From the NCBI RefSeq assembly GCF_000526515.1, contig NZ_JAGF01000001.1, forward strand, positions 372,001 to 436,000: a DNA stretch of 64,000 nt, given 5' to 3'. The notes under the pieces were generated by a model. The model searched no databases, was not told where the DNA came from, and saw only the letters and a list, made by a program, of their open reading frames with translations. The stretch comes from Cellulomonas sp. KRMCY2 (GTDB taxonomy: Bacteria; Actinomycetota; Actinomycetes; Actinomycetales; Cellulomonadaceae). This document shows, in pieces, positions 34,622 to 42,645 of this stretch. Within the stretch, counting starts at the first letter, position 1; each line of letters begins with the position of its first letter. Both the position numbers and the translations under genes were made by a program.

Positions 34622-35458
34622 TCAGGGTCTGCGGGCGGCGAGCGCCGCCGCGTAGAGCTCACGCTTGGCGACCCCGGTCGCCTCGGCGACGGCCGTGACC
34701 GCATCCTTGAGCCGCTCCCCGGAGTCTGCGCGGGCGAGCACCTCCACGACCAGGTCGGGCATGCTCGCCTCCTTCCCGGGTGCACCGGCCACGACGATCG
34801 CGATCTCACCGCGGACCTCGCCCGACGCCCAGGTGGCGAGCTCGTCGAGCCCGCCCCGCACGACCTCTTCGTAGGTCTTGGTCAGCTCACGGCAGACGGC
34901 GGCCGGGCGGTCCGCGCCGAAGGCACGGGCCATCGCCGCCAGCGTCGCCGCGAGCCGGTGCGGCGCCTCGAAGAAGACCATCGTGCGACGCTCCCGCGCG
35001 AGGTCGGCGAAGACCGTCGCCCGCTCGCCGGCCTTGCGGGGCGGGAAGCCCTCGAAGCAGAACCTGTCGGTGGCCAGCCCCGAGACGGCGAGCGCGGCGA
35101 GCACGGCGCTGGGCCCGGGCGCCGTGGTCACCGGCAGCCCGGCCTCGACAGCCGCCCTGACCAGCAGGAAGCCCGGGTCGGAGACCGTGGGCATGCCGGC
35201 GTCCGACACGACCAGGACGGTGCCCCCGGCCCGCACGACCTCGAGCAGGTCGGCCACCCGCGCGGCCTCGTTGTGCTCGTGGTGGCTCACGACCCGGCCG
35301 GTCGTGCGGACACCCAGGCGCTGGAGGAGACCGCCCAGCCGACGGGTGTCCTCCGCAGCGACGACGTCGGCCGTCGCCAGCAGGTGACGCAGCCGCGGCG
35401 AGGCGTCCTCGGTGTTGCCGATCGGCGTGGCCGCCAGGACGATCCGCCCGGTGCTCAT
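34622..35458 (-). CDS. rsmI: 16S rRNA 2'-O-ribose C1402 methyltransferase
   Basis: 278 residues of the tetrapyrrole-methylase fold: IVLAATPIGNTEDASPRL, VVAAEDTRRLG, VSHHEHNE, VLVVSDAGMPTVSDPG, APGPSAVLAALAVSGL and FCFEGFPPRK are all RsmI signatures. It methylates C1402 in the 30S P site. TAGCCT (35471-35466) lies seven bases before the ATG at 35458, so it is probably leaderless. It is divergent from the PMT gene with only 33 bases between starts. Confidence 0.95.
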   Translation of the reverse strand: MSTGRIVLAATPIGNTEDASPRLRHLLATADVVAAEDTRRLGGLLQRLGVRTTGRVVSHHEHNEAARVADLLEVVRAGGTVLVVSDAGMPTVSDPGFLLVRAAVEAGLPVTTAPGPSAVLAALAVSGLATDRFCFEGFPPRKAGERATVFADLARERRTMVFFEAPHRLAATLAAMARAFGADRPAAVCRELTKTYEEVVRGGLDELATWASGEVRGEIAIVVAGAPGKEASMPDLVVEVLARADSGERLKDAVTAVAEATGVAKRELYAAALAARRP

Positions 35459-35465
35459 GGCCGCC

Positions 35466-35484
35466 AGGCTAGGCCACCTACGAT
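35466..35484. promoter_or_regulatory. Divergent leaderless promoter pair (rsmI / PMT)
   Basis: TAGCCT on the minus strand (35471-35466) and TACGAT on the plus strand (35479-35484) each lie seven bases before a start codon (ATG 35458 and GTG 35492). The two -10 elements are only seven bases apart, so RNA polymerase binding on one side should exclude the other. Confidence 0.6.
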
Positions 35485-35491
35485 GACCCGC

Positions 35492-37024
35492 GTGACGACC
35501 ATCGCGGCGGACCGGCGCCGAGGCACACCTGCCCGTACCCGTCTGGCCGGCTGGCTCGGGGCGCTCGGGGTGACCGGCCTTGCCGCGGCGCTGCGGCTGC
35601 CCGGACTCGACCGGATCCCCACGCTGGTCTTCGACGAGACGTACTACGTGAAGGACGCCTGGACGCTGCTGCGCCTCGGCTACGAGGCTGCCTGGGGCGA
35701 CGACCCCAACCCGGCCTTCGAGGCCGGCGACGTCGACGGCTACTCCGATCGGGCGAGCTACGTGGTCCACCCGCCCGTCGGCAAGCACCTGGTCGGGCTC
35801 GGGATGCGGCTGCTCGGCGCCCAGGACCCGGTGGGCTGGCGGCTCGGCGCGGCGCTGGCCGGGATCGTGTCGGTGCTGCTGCTGACCCGGATCGCACGCC
35901 GCCTGTTCGCCTCGACCTCGCTCGGCCTGGTCGCCGGCCTGCTGCTCGCCGTCGACGGCTCAGCCATCGTGCACTCCCGCACCTCACTGCTCGACGGCTT
36001 CCTGATGATGTTCGTCCTGGCGGCCTTCGGGGCGCTGCTCATCGACCGCGACCGGGCCAGGCAGCGGATGCTCGGGTCCACCGCCCCACCACGCGCCCCG
36101 GGGCGCTGGGGACCCGGCCTCGGGCTGCGGCCGTGGCGACTCGCCGCCGGCGTGCTGCTCGGCCTGGCGGTGGGTACCAAGTGGTCCGGGCTGTGGTTCC
36201 TGGCAGCGTTCGGTCTGCTCACCGTCGGCTGGGACGCCTCGACCCGCTACCGGGCCGGGGTGCGCCGCTGGTGGCAGGCGGCGCTGCTCCGCGACGCCGG
36301 GCCGGCCTTCGTCAGCCTGGTGCCGGTCGCCGCGCTGACCTACCTGGCCAGCTGGTTCTCCTGGTTCCGCTCACCGGACGCCTACGACCGCAGCTGGGCG
36401 CAGGCCCATCCCGGGCAGGGCGTCACCTGGCTGCCCGACGCGCTGCGATCGCTCGTGCGGTTCCACCAGGAGATGTGGGACTTCCACACGGGCCTCACCG
36501 ACGACCACTCCTACGCCTCGCACCCGATCACCTGGATCGTGCAGTGGCGTCCGACGGCGTTCTTCTACGTCTCACCCGAGCCGGCTCAGCAGATCTGCGG
36601 CGCCGACCGCTGCTCGCAGACCGTCACCTCGCTCGGCAACCCCGTGCTGTGGCTGCTCGCGGCGTTCGCCGTCCTGGCCTGCCTCTGGTGGGCGGTCCGC
36701 CGGCGCGACGGCGTCGCAGCGGCGGTGCTCACCGGGATCGCGGCCGGCTGGCTGCCGTGGTTCGCGTTCCCGCAACGCACGATCTTCGCGTTCTACGCTG
36801 TCGCGTTCCTGCCCTGGCTGGTGCTGGCCGTCACCTGGTCGGGCGCGCGGCTGCTCGCCTGGGGTGACGCGGACGAGGCACGCCGCCGCATCGTCCGGAC
36901 GGTCGTCGTCGTCGTGGCCGTGGCCGTGCTCGCGACGTCCTGGTACTTCTACCCGCTGTGGACCGGCCAGGTCACGACGTTCCGCACCTGGCAGCTGCAC
37001 CAGTGGCTGCCGAGCTGGGTCTGA
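35492..37024 (+). CDS. Dolichyl/polyprenyl-phosphate-mannose protein mannosyltransferase (PMT, GT39)
   Basis: About 510 residues, 11-12 membrane helices. The first-loop motif FDETYYVKDAW (DE) and the SYVVHPPVGKHL, IVHSRTSLLDGFLMMF and KWSGLWF segments are diagnostic of the PMT family. A large outer loop carries the PMT C-terminal DUF. It O-mannosylates secreted proteins using polyprenyl-phosphomannose. GTG 35492 is preferred since TACGAT lies seven bases upstream; an in-frame ATG at 35483 overlaps that hexamer but cannot be excluded. Substrates could include the many Ser/Thr/Pro-rich secreted proteins in this window (inference). Confidence 0.92.
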   Translation: MTTIAADRRRGTPARTRLAGWLGALGVTGLAAALRLPGLDRIPTLVFDETYYVKDAWTLLRLGYEAAWGDDPNPAFEAGDVDGYSDRASYVVHPPVGKHLVGLGMRLLGAQDPVGWRLGAALAGIVSVLLLTRIARRLFASTSLGLVAGLLLAVDGSAIVHSRTSLLDGFLMMFVLAAFGALLIDRDRARQRMLGSTAPPRAPGRWGPGLGLRPWRLAAGVLLGLAVGTKWSGLWFLAAFGLLTVGWDASTRYRAGVRRWWQAALLRDAGPAFVSLVPVAALTYLASWFSWFRSPDAYDRSWAQAHPGQGVTWLPDALRSLVRFHQEMWDFHTGLTDDHSYASHPITWIVQWRPTAFFYVSPEPAQQICGADRCSQTVTSLGNPVLWLLAAFAVLACLWWAVRRRDGVAAAVLTGIAAGWLPWFAFPQRTIFAFYAVAFLPWLVLAVTWSGARLLAWGDADEARRRIVRTVVVVVAVAVLATSWYFYPLWTGQVTTFRTWQLHQWLPSWV

Positions 37025-37033
37025 GCCGGCCGG

Positions 37034-38569
37034 TCACCAGCTGACCTCCGGCGCGCGGTACCAGGTGAGCCCGGACTCGTCCCAGCGCTCGGCATGCGCC
37101 GGCAGCCGCCGGGCGAAGCTGTCCCAGTCCCGCCGGTGCGGGGCGGACCAGGCCACCTCGGCCACCGCTGCGAGCCGCGGCAGCAGGAGCACGAACAGGT
37201 CGTCGACCGTCCGGACCGTCTCGGTCCACAGGGCGGCCTCGACGCCGAGGACCTGGCCGGCCGGCACGCCCGGCAGCACGTCGAGCGGCTCCCACTCGTA
37301 GCTCTCGCGCAGGCTGAGGGTCCCGGCCCACTCGGTGCCGATCGGCGTCGACGCGTCGTACCGCAGGTCGAGGTACGTCCGGGTGGCGGGTGACAGCAGG
37401 ACCCGCGCACCGGCGGCAGCGGCGGCCACGACGGCCGCACCGCCGGAACGTTCGTCCCAGTACTGCACGACGACGTCCCGGACCCACCACGGGGCAGGCC
37501 GTCCGTCCCCCGGGACCAGGACGCCGGTGATCTCCTGCCAGCCGACGACCGCCTTGCCCGCGAGCCGGACCTCCTGGGCGGCGAGGGTCATCAGGGCCTC
37601 GTACTCCGCCGGCTCCATGGTCAGCACCTCGTCGCCCCCGATGTGCACGAAGCCACCCGGTGTCATCCGGGCCACGTCGCCCAGGACGTCCCGGATGAAC
37701 GGCGCCGTCGCGGGCAGGTCGACGTGGAGCCGACTGAATCCGACGTCGACCCCGGTGTACGCCGGCGCAGGCTCCCCGGACGGCGTCAGCTCGCCACATG
37801 CGTGCAGGGCCGCGTTGACGTGGCCCGGGAGGTCGATCTCGGGGACCACTGTGATGTACCGCGCGGCGGCATAGGTGAGGATCTCGGCGAAGTCCTGCTC
37901 GGTGTAGAAGCCGCCCGGGTCCCCGTCGACCGCCGTCAGGCCGGAGACGTCCGTCAGGGCGGGGCGCGACGCGATCCGCAGCCGCCACCCCTGGTCGTCG
38001 GTCAGGTGCAGGTGCAGGACGTTGAGCTTGAACGTGGCCATCACGTTCAGGACGGACTTGACGTCGTCGACACCGAAGAAGTGCCGCGCGACGTCGAGGC
38101 TCAGGCCCCGCCATGCGAAGCGTGGGTGGTCGACGACGAGGACCGGCGAGAAGTCGAACATCGCTTCGCCGGTACCCGGTCGGGCGAGGTGCTGCAGGGA
38201 GTGGATGCCGCGCAGCAGCCCGGCACCGCCCAGGGCCGTCACGACGGCGCGCTCGGCGCTGACCTCGAGCCGGTAGGCCTCCGCGGCGAGCTCCGGGTCC
38301 AGGTCCGCGGGCACCGGGAGGTCTGCATACCGGGAGGTGATGCGCAGCACGATCGCGCCGGGTGAGCCGTCGTCGTCCTGGACCACCGCGACCGGGAAGC
38401 CGCAGCGTCGCCCGATCCGGTTGGCGACGAGCACGGCCGCCGCGACGGCCTCGGACTGCCGACCGGTCACGACCCGGATGCCCGCGACGGCCGCGAACGG
38501 CGCGCCCGGGCGCGGCTCGACCGTCAGGGGGGCCGGGATGATCGGGAGGATCGGGACGTCAGCGGTCAC
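37034..38569 (-). CDS. Beta-N-acetylhexosaminidase (GH20)
   Basis: 511 residues from GTG 38569, whose GTGA overlaps the upstream cupin stop. A GH20b N-terminal domain (about 1-130) leads to the TIM barrel: FAWRGLSLDVARHFF, LHLHLTDDQGWRL, VVPEIDLPGH and FVHIGGDEV, where Asp-Glu form the substrate-assisted catalytic pair; then VVQYWDER and the Trp-rich exit. It removes terminal GlcNAc from chitin or murein oligosaccharides. No signal peptide is seen, so it probably acts on imported sugars in the cytoplasm. Cotranscription with a cupin is clear from the overlap. Confidence 0.93.
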   Translation of the reverse strand: MTADVPILPIIPAPLTVEPRPGAPFAAVAGIRVVTGRQSEAVAAAVLVANRIGRRCGFPVAVVQDDDGSPGAIVLRITSRYADLPVPADLDPELAAEAYRLEVSAERAVVTALGGAGLLRGIHSLQHLARPGTGEAMFDFSPVLVVDHPRFAWRGLSLDVARHFFGVDDVKSVLNVMATFKLNVLHLHLTDDQGWRLRIASRPALTDVSGLTAVDGDPGGFYTEQDFAEILTYAAARYITVVPEIDLPGHVNAALHACGELTPSGEPAPAYTGVDVGFSRLHVDLPATAPFIRDVLGDVARMTPGGFVHIGGDEVLTMEPAEYEALMTLAAQEVRLAGKAVVGWQEITGVLVPGDGRPAPWWVRDVVVQYWDERSGGAAVVAAAAAGARVLLSPATRTYLDLRYDASTPIGTEWAGTLSLRESYEWEPLDVLPGVPAGQVLGVEAALWTETVRTVDDLFVLLLPRLAAVAEVAWSAPHRRDWDSFARRLPAHAERWDESGLTWYRAPEVSW

Positions 38570-38910
38570 TGCGGGCCCAGCGCCTGGCCCTCGGCCGCGG
38601 ACGGTGCACCCGGTGTCTCCTTGAGCTCGACGAAGAGCGCGTGGGTCGGGCTCTCGCCGACGTTCTCGCCGGCGTGCTGCTGCGCCGGCAGCCACATCGC
38701 CTTGCCCGCGGACAGCTCGACGTCCCGGTAGCCGGAGCCGGCGTGCAGGCGGCGGGCGAAGGAGCTCATCGTGATCATCACCGAGTCGGGGTGCTGGTGC
38801 GGCGTGGTGCGGTCACCGGGGACGTCGGTGTACTCCAGGACACGGACCCGGTCGTTCTCGAAGACGATGCGGTAGTGGTCGGGGTTGCTGGACACGGGGT
38901 CGAGGCTCAT
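38566..38910 (-). CDS. Small cupin-domain protein
   Basis: 114 residues. One cupin barrel: YTDVPGDRTTPHQHPDSVMITMSSF carries the HxH metal-binding pair, and WLPAQQHAGENVGESPTHALFVELK the second motif. Reaction unknown; such stand-alone cupins often bind small sugars or act as sensors. ATG 38910; the end is overlapped with the GH20 start, which suggests a linked role in amino-sugar use (inference). Confidence 0.8.
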   Translation of the reverse strand: MSLDPVSSNPDHYRIVFENDRVRVLEYTDVPGDRTTPHQHPDSVMITMSSFARRLHAGSGYRDVELSAGKAMWLPAQQHAGENVGESPTHALFVELKETPGAPSAAEGQALGPQ

Positions 38911-38941
38911 GTCGCGAGTCTGTTGCACCGGAGGCCACCTG

Positions 38942-40582
38942 TCACCCCTGGTGCGGCAGACCCGGCCGGACCGCTCCGACGTCCGGCGACCGGTGCGACG
39001 GCGGCCCGTGGGTTGCCGTGAGGGCGAGGCCCCGGTCCGGCGCAGCGGCGGCGGTCGATCCACGGCCCCGGGCGCGCGGCGGCGCATCCACGCTCGCGCG
39101 GTAGCGGTAGGTCGTGCCCTCGTCCTGGACCACGAAGGTGCCGACACCGCTCCGGGTCCAGTGCAGGACGAGCAGCCCGTAGCGTTCGGCGATCTTCGCC
39201 AGGGTGGCGAACTCGGGGACGTCCACCACCGGACGTCCGGCGGGGGTGACCATGGGCTGGACGACGACGATCATGGAGCCGTAGCGGTTCCGGATCTCGG
39301 CGTCCTCGCCGGGCAGCGACATCCGGCGCAGCGCGACGATCAGAGCCGCGGCCACGAGCAACGACCCCAGGGCCAGCCACCCGGAGACGGCCCGACCCGT
39401 CGCGACCGAGATCGAGACGTTCCCGAAGGCGATCGATCGGGGCGTCTCGGCGACCCGATCGACGACCGCGGCATCCACCACCGTCAGCGCCGAGGCGTCG
39501 CCGACCAGCCGGAGCTGGAGGTCGGACAGCAGCAGGTGCAGGGCGGGCGCGAACGCCGGCAGGTCGCCGGACTGCACCGAGGCCACGACGTCGACGGTGA
39601 CCTGGTCGGCCGGCATCCCGGTGGCCAGGGCCGCGGCCTGCGCCCGGGCCTCGAGGGCGACCAGGTCCAGCCTGACCGCCAGCTCCGCCTGGTCGTCGGC
39701 GACGTCGACCGGACCAGTGAGCGGAACGGTGGACCGCCACCCGCCGGCTGTGGACAGCTCCGCGTCCACGGTGATCTGGCCCGAGGGTCCTCGGTAGGCG
39801 AGCTGGACGTCGACGGTGTCGGCCAGCGTGCGGAACACCGGGCTGGGAGACGTCACGGTCGTGCCGTCGTAGGCCGCCGACGGCGGGACCGACGCCGTGT
39901 AGGAGAACGTCATCGTCCGGCCCGTCGGCTCCTGGCCGACCGTCGGCTCGGTCAGCGGACCGGTCCATGCCAGGGCGCCGAGCGCGAGGCCGAGCACGCC
40001 GAGGACACCGGTGCCGGCCGCGGCGGTCCGCATCCACGGGGGTGCGGCGGCCAAGGTCGGCATCGTCGTGTGGCTGGTGCTGCTCGGACGGCTCGGTCGG
40101 CTGATGCTGTGCCGAGCCGCGCCCCTGGCCCGTCGTCGATGCCGCGTGTGCGCGGCGGTCCCGCCGCCGGCCACCAGCGCGAAGGCGACCACACCGAGCC
40201 CCACGGGGCCGGTCACCCGCTCGAGCCAGGTGCCGCCCTGCGGCACCCGCACGACGAGCGCGCCGATGAGGTCGGTCGCGGTGGGCTGCTCCGGGTCGAG
40301 CCAGGAGTTGTTGTCACCCTGGAACGTGTAGCGACCGTCCTCGACGGCGACGATGCGGTGCATGACGACTGAGTTGAGCAGGTCGCTCCGGTAGGCCACC
40401 ACGTCGCCGACGGAGTAGTCGCCACCGGCCCGGACGACCGCCAGGTCACCGGTGTGGAACCGCGGCTCCATGCTCGCTCCGCGCGTGATGACGTAGGAGG
40501 TGGAACCGCCGACCGACGGCGGGGCGAGCAGGACGACGAGCAGGCCGGTGAGGGCGATCAGCAGCACCACGCGACGCTTCAC
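38942..40582 (-). CDS. SipW/Sec11-type signal peptidase I fused to DUF5305 domain
   Basis: 546 residues. Residues 1-130 form an S26B signal peptidase: an N-terminal membrane helix, the box TRGASMEPRF with nucleophile Ser37, and SVVMHRIVAVEDG with His75 where bacterial type I enzymes carry Lys. This Ser/His pair marks the archaeal/ER/SipW class. FQGDNN supplies Asp90. After a helix and a basic linker (about 115-185) comes a second membrane helix and a DUF5305-like extracellular domain (about 205-430) with a last helix near 420. SipW enzymes process matrix proteins such as TasA. It lies 63 bases after the small secreted protein, its likely substrate, in the c-di-GMP riboswitch operon. Confidence 0.87.
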   Translation of the reverse strand: MKRRVVLLIALTGLLVVLLAPPSVGGSTSYVITRGASMEPRFHTGDLAVVRAGGDYSVGDVVAYRSDLLNSVVMHRIVAVEDGRYTFQGDNNSWLDPEQPTATDLIGALVVRVPQGGTWLERVTGPVGLGVVAFALVAGGGTAAHTRHRRRARGAARHSISRPSRPSSTSHTTMPTLAAAPPWMRTAAAGTGVLGVLGLALGALAWTGPLTEPTVGQEPTGRTMTFSYTASVPPSAAYDGTTVTSPSPVFRTLADTVDVQLAYRGPSGQITVDAELSTAGGWRSTVPLTGPVDVADDQAELAVRLDLVALEARAQAAALATGMPADQVTVDVVASVQSGDLPAFAPALHLLLSDLQLRLVGDASALTVVDAAVVDRVAETPRSIAFGNVSISVATGRAVSGWLALGSLLVAAALIVALRRMSLPGEDAEIRNRYGSMIVVVQPMVTPAGRPVVDVPEFATLAKIAERYGLLVLHWTRSGVGTFVVQDEGTTYRYRASVDAPPRARGRGSTAAAAPDRGLALTATHGPPSHRSPDVGAVRPGLPHQG

Positions 40583-40645
40583 GACACCTCCCCTCGGTCA
40601 CGGACGGGGCGCCGCGGGTGGCGACGCCTCGTCCTCGCGTGCCGG

Positions 40646-41020
40646 CTAGATCGTCGTGACCGTCAGGGCGATCGATGTGATCGTGGAGATGACGAGCGAC
40701 GGGGTCAGGCACGTGATCGTCAGGGCGACAGACGTGTCACACGTGATCTGGGTCTGCGTGGGCCCGTTGACCGTCAGGATCGCCAGGTGCCCCGCGGAGA
40801 CGTCCGGGGCCTCCGTGAAGACGATCTCCGACAGCATGCTGGCATCCAGCGGATCGACCACGTACTCGACGTTCGACACGGTGACGCCGGAGATCACGGC
40901 CGACTGGTAGCCGACGTTGGCGGCCTCGACGCCCGTGTTGTTGGCAGTGAGCGCGGAGCCGCCGGCGGCGACAAGGCCGGCGGCCGCGAGGGCGCCGAGA
41001 AGCTTGATGGATGTGCGCAC
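40646..41020 (-). CDS. Small secreted protein with SipW-type signal peptide
   Basis: 124 residues from GTG 41020, with AGGGAG eight bases upstream. A basic start and KLLGALAAAGLVAAGGSALTANNTG resemble SipW-dependent signal peptides (TasA/CalY-like and related actinobacterial small exported proteins with an SALTASNT site). The mature part (about 90 residues) is Thr/Val/Ser-rich, predicted all-beta, with one Cys pair (94 and 104) that may form a disulfide. I do not recognise a named family with certainty. It is the first gene after a c-di-GMP-I riboswitch and is followed by a SipW-class peptidase, so it probably builds a surface fibre or matrix coat (inference). Confidence 0.75.
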   Translation of the reverse strand: MRTSIKLLGALAAAGLVAAGGSALTANNTGVEAANVGYQSAVISGVTVSNVEYVVDPLDASMLSEIVFTEAPDVSAGHLAILTVNGPTQTQITCDTSVALTITCLTPSLVISTITSIALTVTTI

Positions 41021-41029
41021 GAGCTGAAC

Positions 41030-41108
41030 TCCCTCTTCGGTAGCCCGGCTGACCGCGTGGGTCCCGTGGCTTTGCGTCCCCGCCTCGCGACGGATTTGCC
41101 CTTGTCGA
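41030..41108 (-). ncRNA. Cyclic di-GMP-I (GEMM) riboswitch, second copy
   Basis: On the minus strand: GGGCAAAUCC (from 41101), a CCGUC/GGCGG helix capped by GCGA (GNRA), GGGACGCAAAGCCACGGGACC, a GACC/GGUC helix and GUCAGCCGGGCUACCGAAG. It matches the first copy at 11881-11970 in all core blocks while stems and loops vary, as expected for two functional aptamers. The 3' end runs into AGGGAG (about 41035-41030), the ribosome-binding site of the gene at 41020, so control is probably at translation initiation. Confidence 0.92.
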
Positions 41109-41134
41109 CGAGCGGAGTGCTCGGCGTGTCTCCC

Positions 41135-41162
41135 CTATCGGCGGGGACAGCGCAACTCTGAG
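41135..41162 (-). promoter_or_regulatory. FliA/sigma-28-like promoter upstream of second riboswitch
   Basis: On the minus strand CTCA (41162-41159), 16 bases, GCCGATAG (41142-41135). Spacing and -10 are the same as at 11798-11825. The -10 ends 34 bases before the aptamer core. Two matching arrangements at unrelated genes raise the support for each. Confidence 0.55.
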
Positions 41163-41241
41163 AAGTCCAACCCGTGAGATGAGCACCGACGCGCGAGCGC
41201 ACCATCGACAGCACCAGGGACTGCCGACCCCGACAACGCAC

Positions 41242-41270
41242 ACAGGCCGGACCCTGAGGGTCCGGCCTGT
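41242..41270 (-). terminator. Hairpin terminator of tRNA-Ala
   Basis: A perfect 13-bp stem (ACAGGCCGGACCC and complement) with a 3-base loop, 24 bases after the tRNA 3' end. It separates tRNA transcription from the riboswitch operon downstream. Confidence 0.8.
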
Positions 41271-41293
41271 TGCCGATGTCCTGCGACATCACA

Positions 41294-41369
<76 letters not shown>

Positions 41370-41402
41370 AGAGCGGATAAAGATTAGCACCCGACGGTCG
41401 CT

Positions 41403-41465
41403 GCCTGGTGCCTACCTGGTGCCTACCTGGTGCCTACCGGGCGCGTGCCTGGTGCCCACCAGACA
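41403..41465. repeat. Short tandem repeats downstream of the membrane protein gene
   Basis: The 11-bp unit GCCTACCTGGT and close variants repeat three to four times between the stop at 41490 and tRNA-Ala. No palindrome is present. Function not apparent. Confidence 0.65.
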
Positions 41466-41489
41466 CCGCCTGTCACGTGCGGAGTGCGC

Positions 41490-42542
41490 TCACTCGCCCG
41501 CTGCGCGCCGTCGGGCCAGGATCGCGTCGAGGCTCAGGCCACCGGTGCTCGGAGCCGTGCCGCGGCCGTCGGACCGGGATCCGTCCACGGCCTGCTCGTC
41601 GTCGGCCGAACCTGCGACGGTTACGACGGTGGTCGCGGCGGACTGCGACCAGTCGTCGAGGACCAGCGGTGCCGGCTCGGCGCGGCGGGCGGCGGGCTTG
41701 AGCGTGTACGCGGGCCGTGGCACCGGAACCGGCGCCCAGGTCGAGGCCTCGGGCATGGCAGCGTCCGCGGTGGCCCCACCGCGGACCGAAGCAGTCGCAC
41801 CCGTGTCCGACGATCCGTCGCCGGCACCCGTCGACGGCGCAGCGGCGCTGTCGGCCGCCACGGCAGGAACCCGTGCCATCACCTCGGTCGTCGCATCGGA
41901 CGGGTGCACGGCCCGGCCGGTGACCGAGGGCGTGCGCCCACCGGTCGAGGTCCGCCGGCTCGAGCCCGGCAGGGGTACCCGGTGCTCTGCACCGGCCGCC
42001 CAGGCCGCGTCGGCGCGCGCCCCGGCGAGCACGGCCCGGCGGCCGAGGCCCAGGACGGCGACGAGCAGCACCGACGGGGTCGCGCCCAGGGCGAGGCCTG
42101 CACCGATCGTGCCGACTGCGGTCCAGCCGCCGGCGACGGCGACCAGGAGCACCACGGTGAGCACGGCACGACGTCGGGCTGCGGCTCGCCGCCGGGCGAG
42201 GTGGGCGGCGCGCCGGGCGTGCTCGGCCGCGGTGCGGCGGGCAGCGTCGGCGTAGATCCGGTCCCGGGTGGCGTGCGGTCGGTCCATGGACCCGTCTCCT
42301 CGTCGTGCGCCCTCTCGGGACGGGTGCAGCTGCACCTGTCCCGGCCGCGCGGCCATCTGCCGCGCGGCATCCGTACCCTGCTCGGCGGTCGTGGCCACCC
42401 GCAGCACCCGCAGGCGCTCCGAGAATCGGTCATCCGTCCGCGACTCGAGCAGCTGCTGGCGGAACCGCAGCCGGTGCGGCACCAGGTACGCGATCCACAG
42501 ACCGGCCATGGCGAGCACCACGAAGCCGGCCTGGTTCCTCAC
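41490..42542 (-). CDS. Hypothetical membrane protein, Ala/Arg-rich
   Basis: 350 residues that I do not assign to a named family. An N-terminal membrane helix (FVVLAMAGLWIAYLVP, about 7-22) is followed by a basic, Arg/Ala-rich cytoplasmic stretch, a hydrophobic hairpin (about 126-165) and a long low-complexity C-terminal region (about 185-350) rich in Ala, Pro, Ser and Thr, ending in GLSLDAILARRRAAGE. The composition of that last part differs from the neighbouring enzymes. ATG 42542. It lies downstream of the galU-moeA-rimJ run, about 100 bases after the acetyltransferase stop. Confidence 0.65.
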   Translation of the reverse strand: MRNQAGFVVLAMAGLWIAYLVPHRLRFRQQLLESRTDDRFSERLRVLRVATTAEQGTDAARQMAARPGQVQLHPSREGARRGDGSMDRPHATRDRIYADAARRTAAEHARRAAHLARRRAAARRRAVLTVVLLVAVAGGWTAVGTIGAGLALGATPSVLLVAVLGLGRRAVLAGARADAAWAAGAEHRVPLPGSSRRTSTGGRTPSVTGRAVHPSDATTEVMARVPAVAADSAAAPSTGAGDGSSDTGATASVRGGATADAAMPEASTWAPVPVPRPAYTLKPAARRAEPAPLVLDDWSQSAATTVVTVAGSADDEQAVDGSRSDGRGTAPSTGGLSLDAILARRRAAGE

Positions 42543-42645
42543 GTCACGACGGTAGGTGAGCCGGGCGCACCTCGACAGGAGCCGGCGCGGCGTGTCGAGG
42601 CCTGAACTACACCGGTGTCGTTCTCAGGCTCCGCCGGCGTCGTTC

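Noticed and set aside
38566-40582. Flp/Tad pilus locus (SAF protein at 49738 plus signal peptidase)
   Set aside because: No CpaA, TadA ATPase, TadB/C or Flp pilin is present. The two genes are 9 kb apart and the peptidase is SipW-class, not prepilin peptidase.
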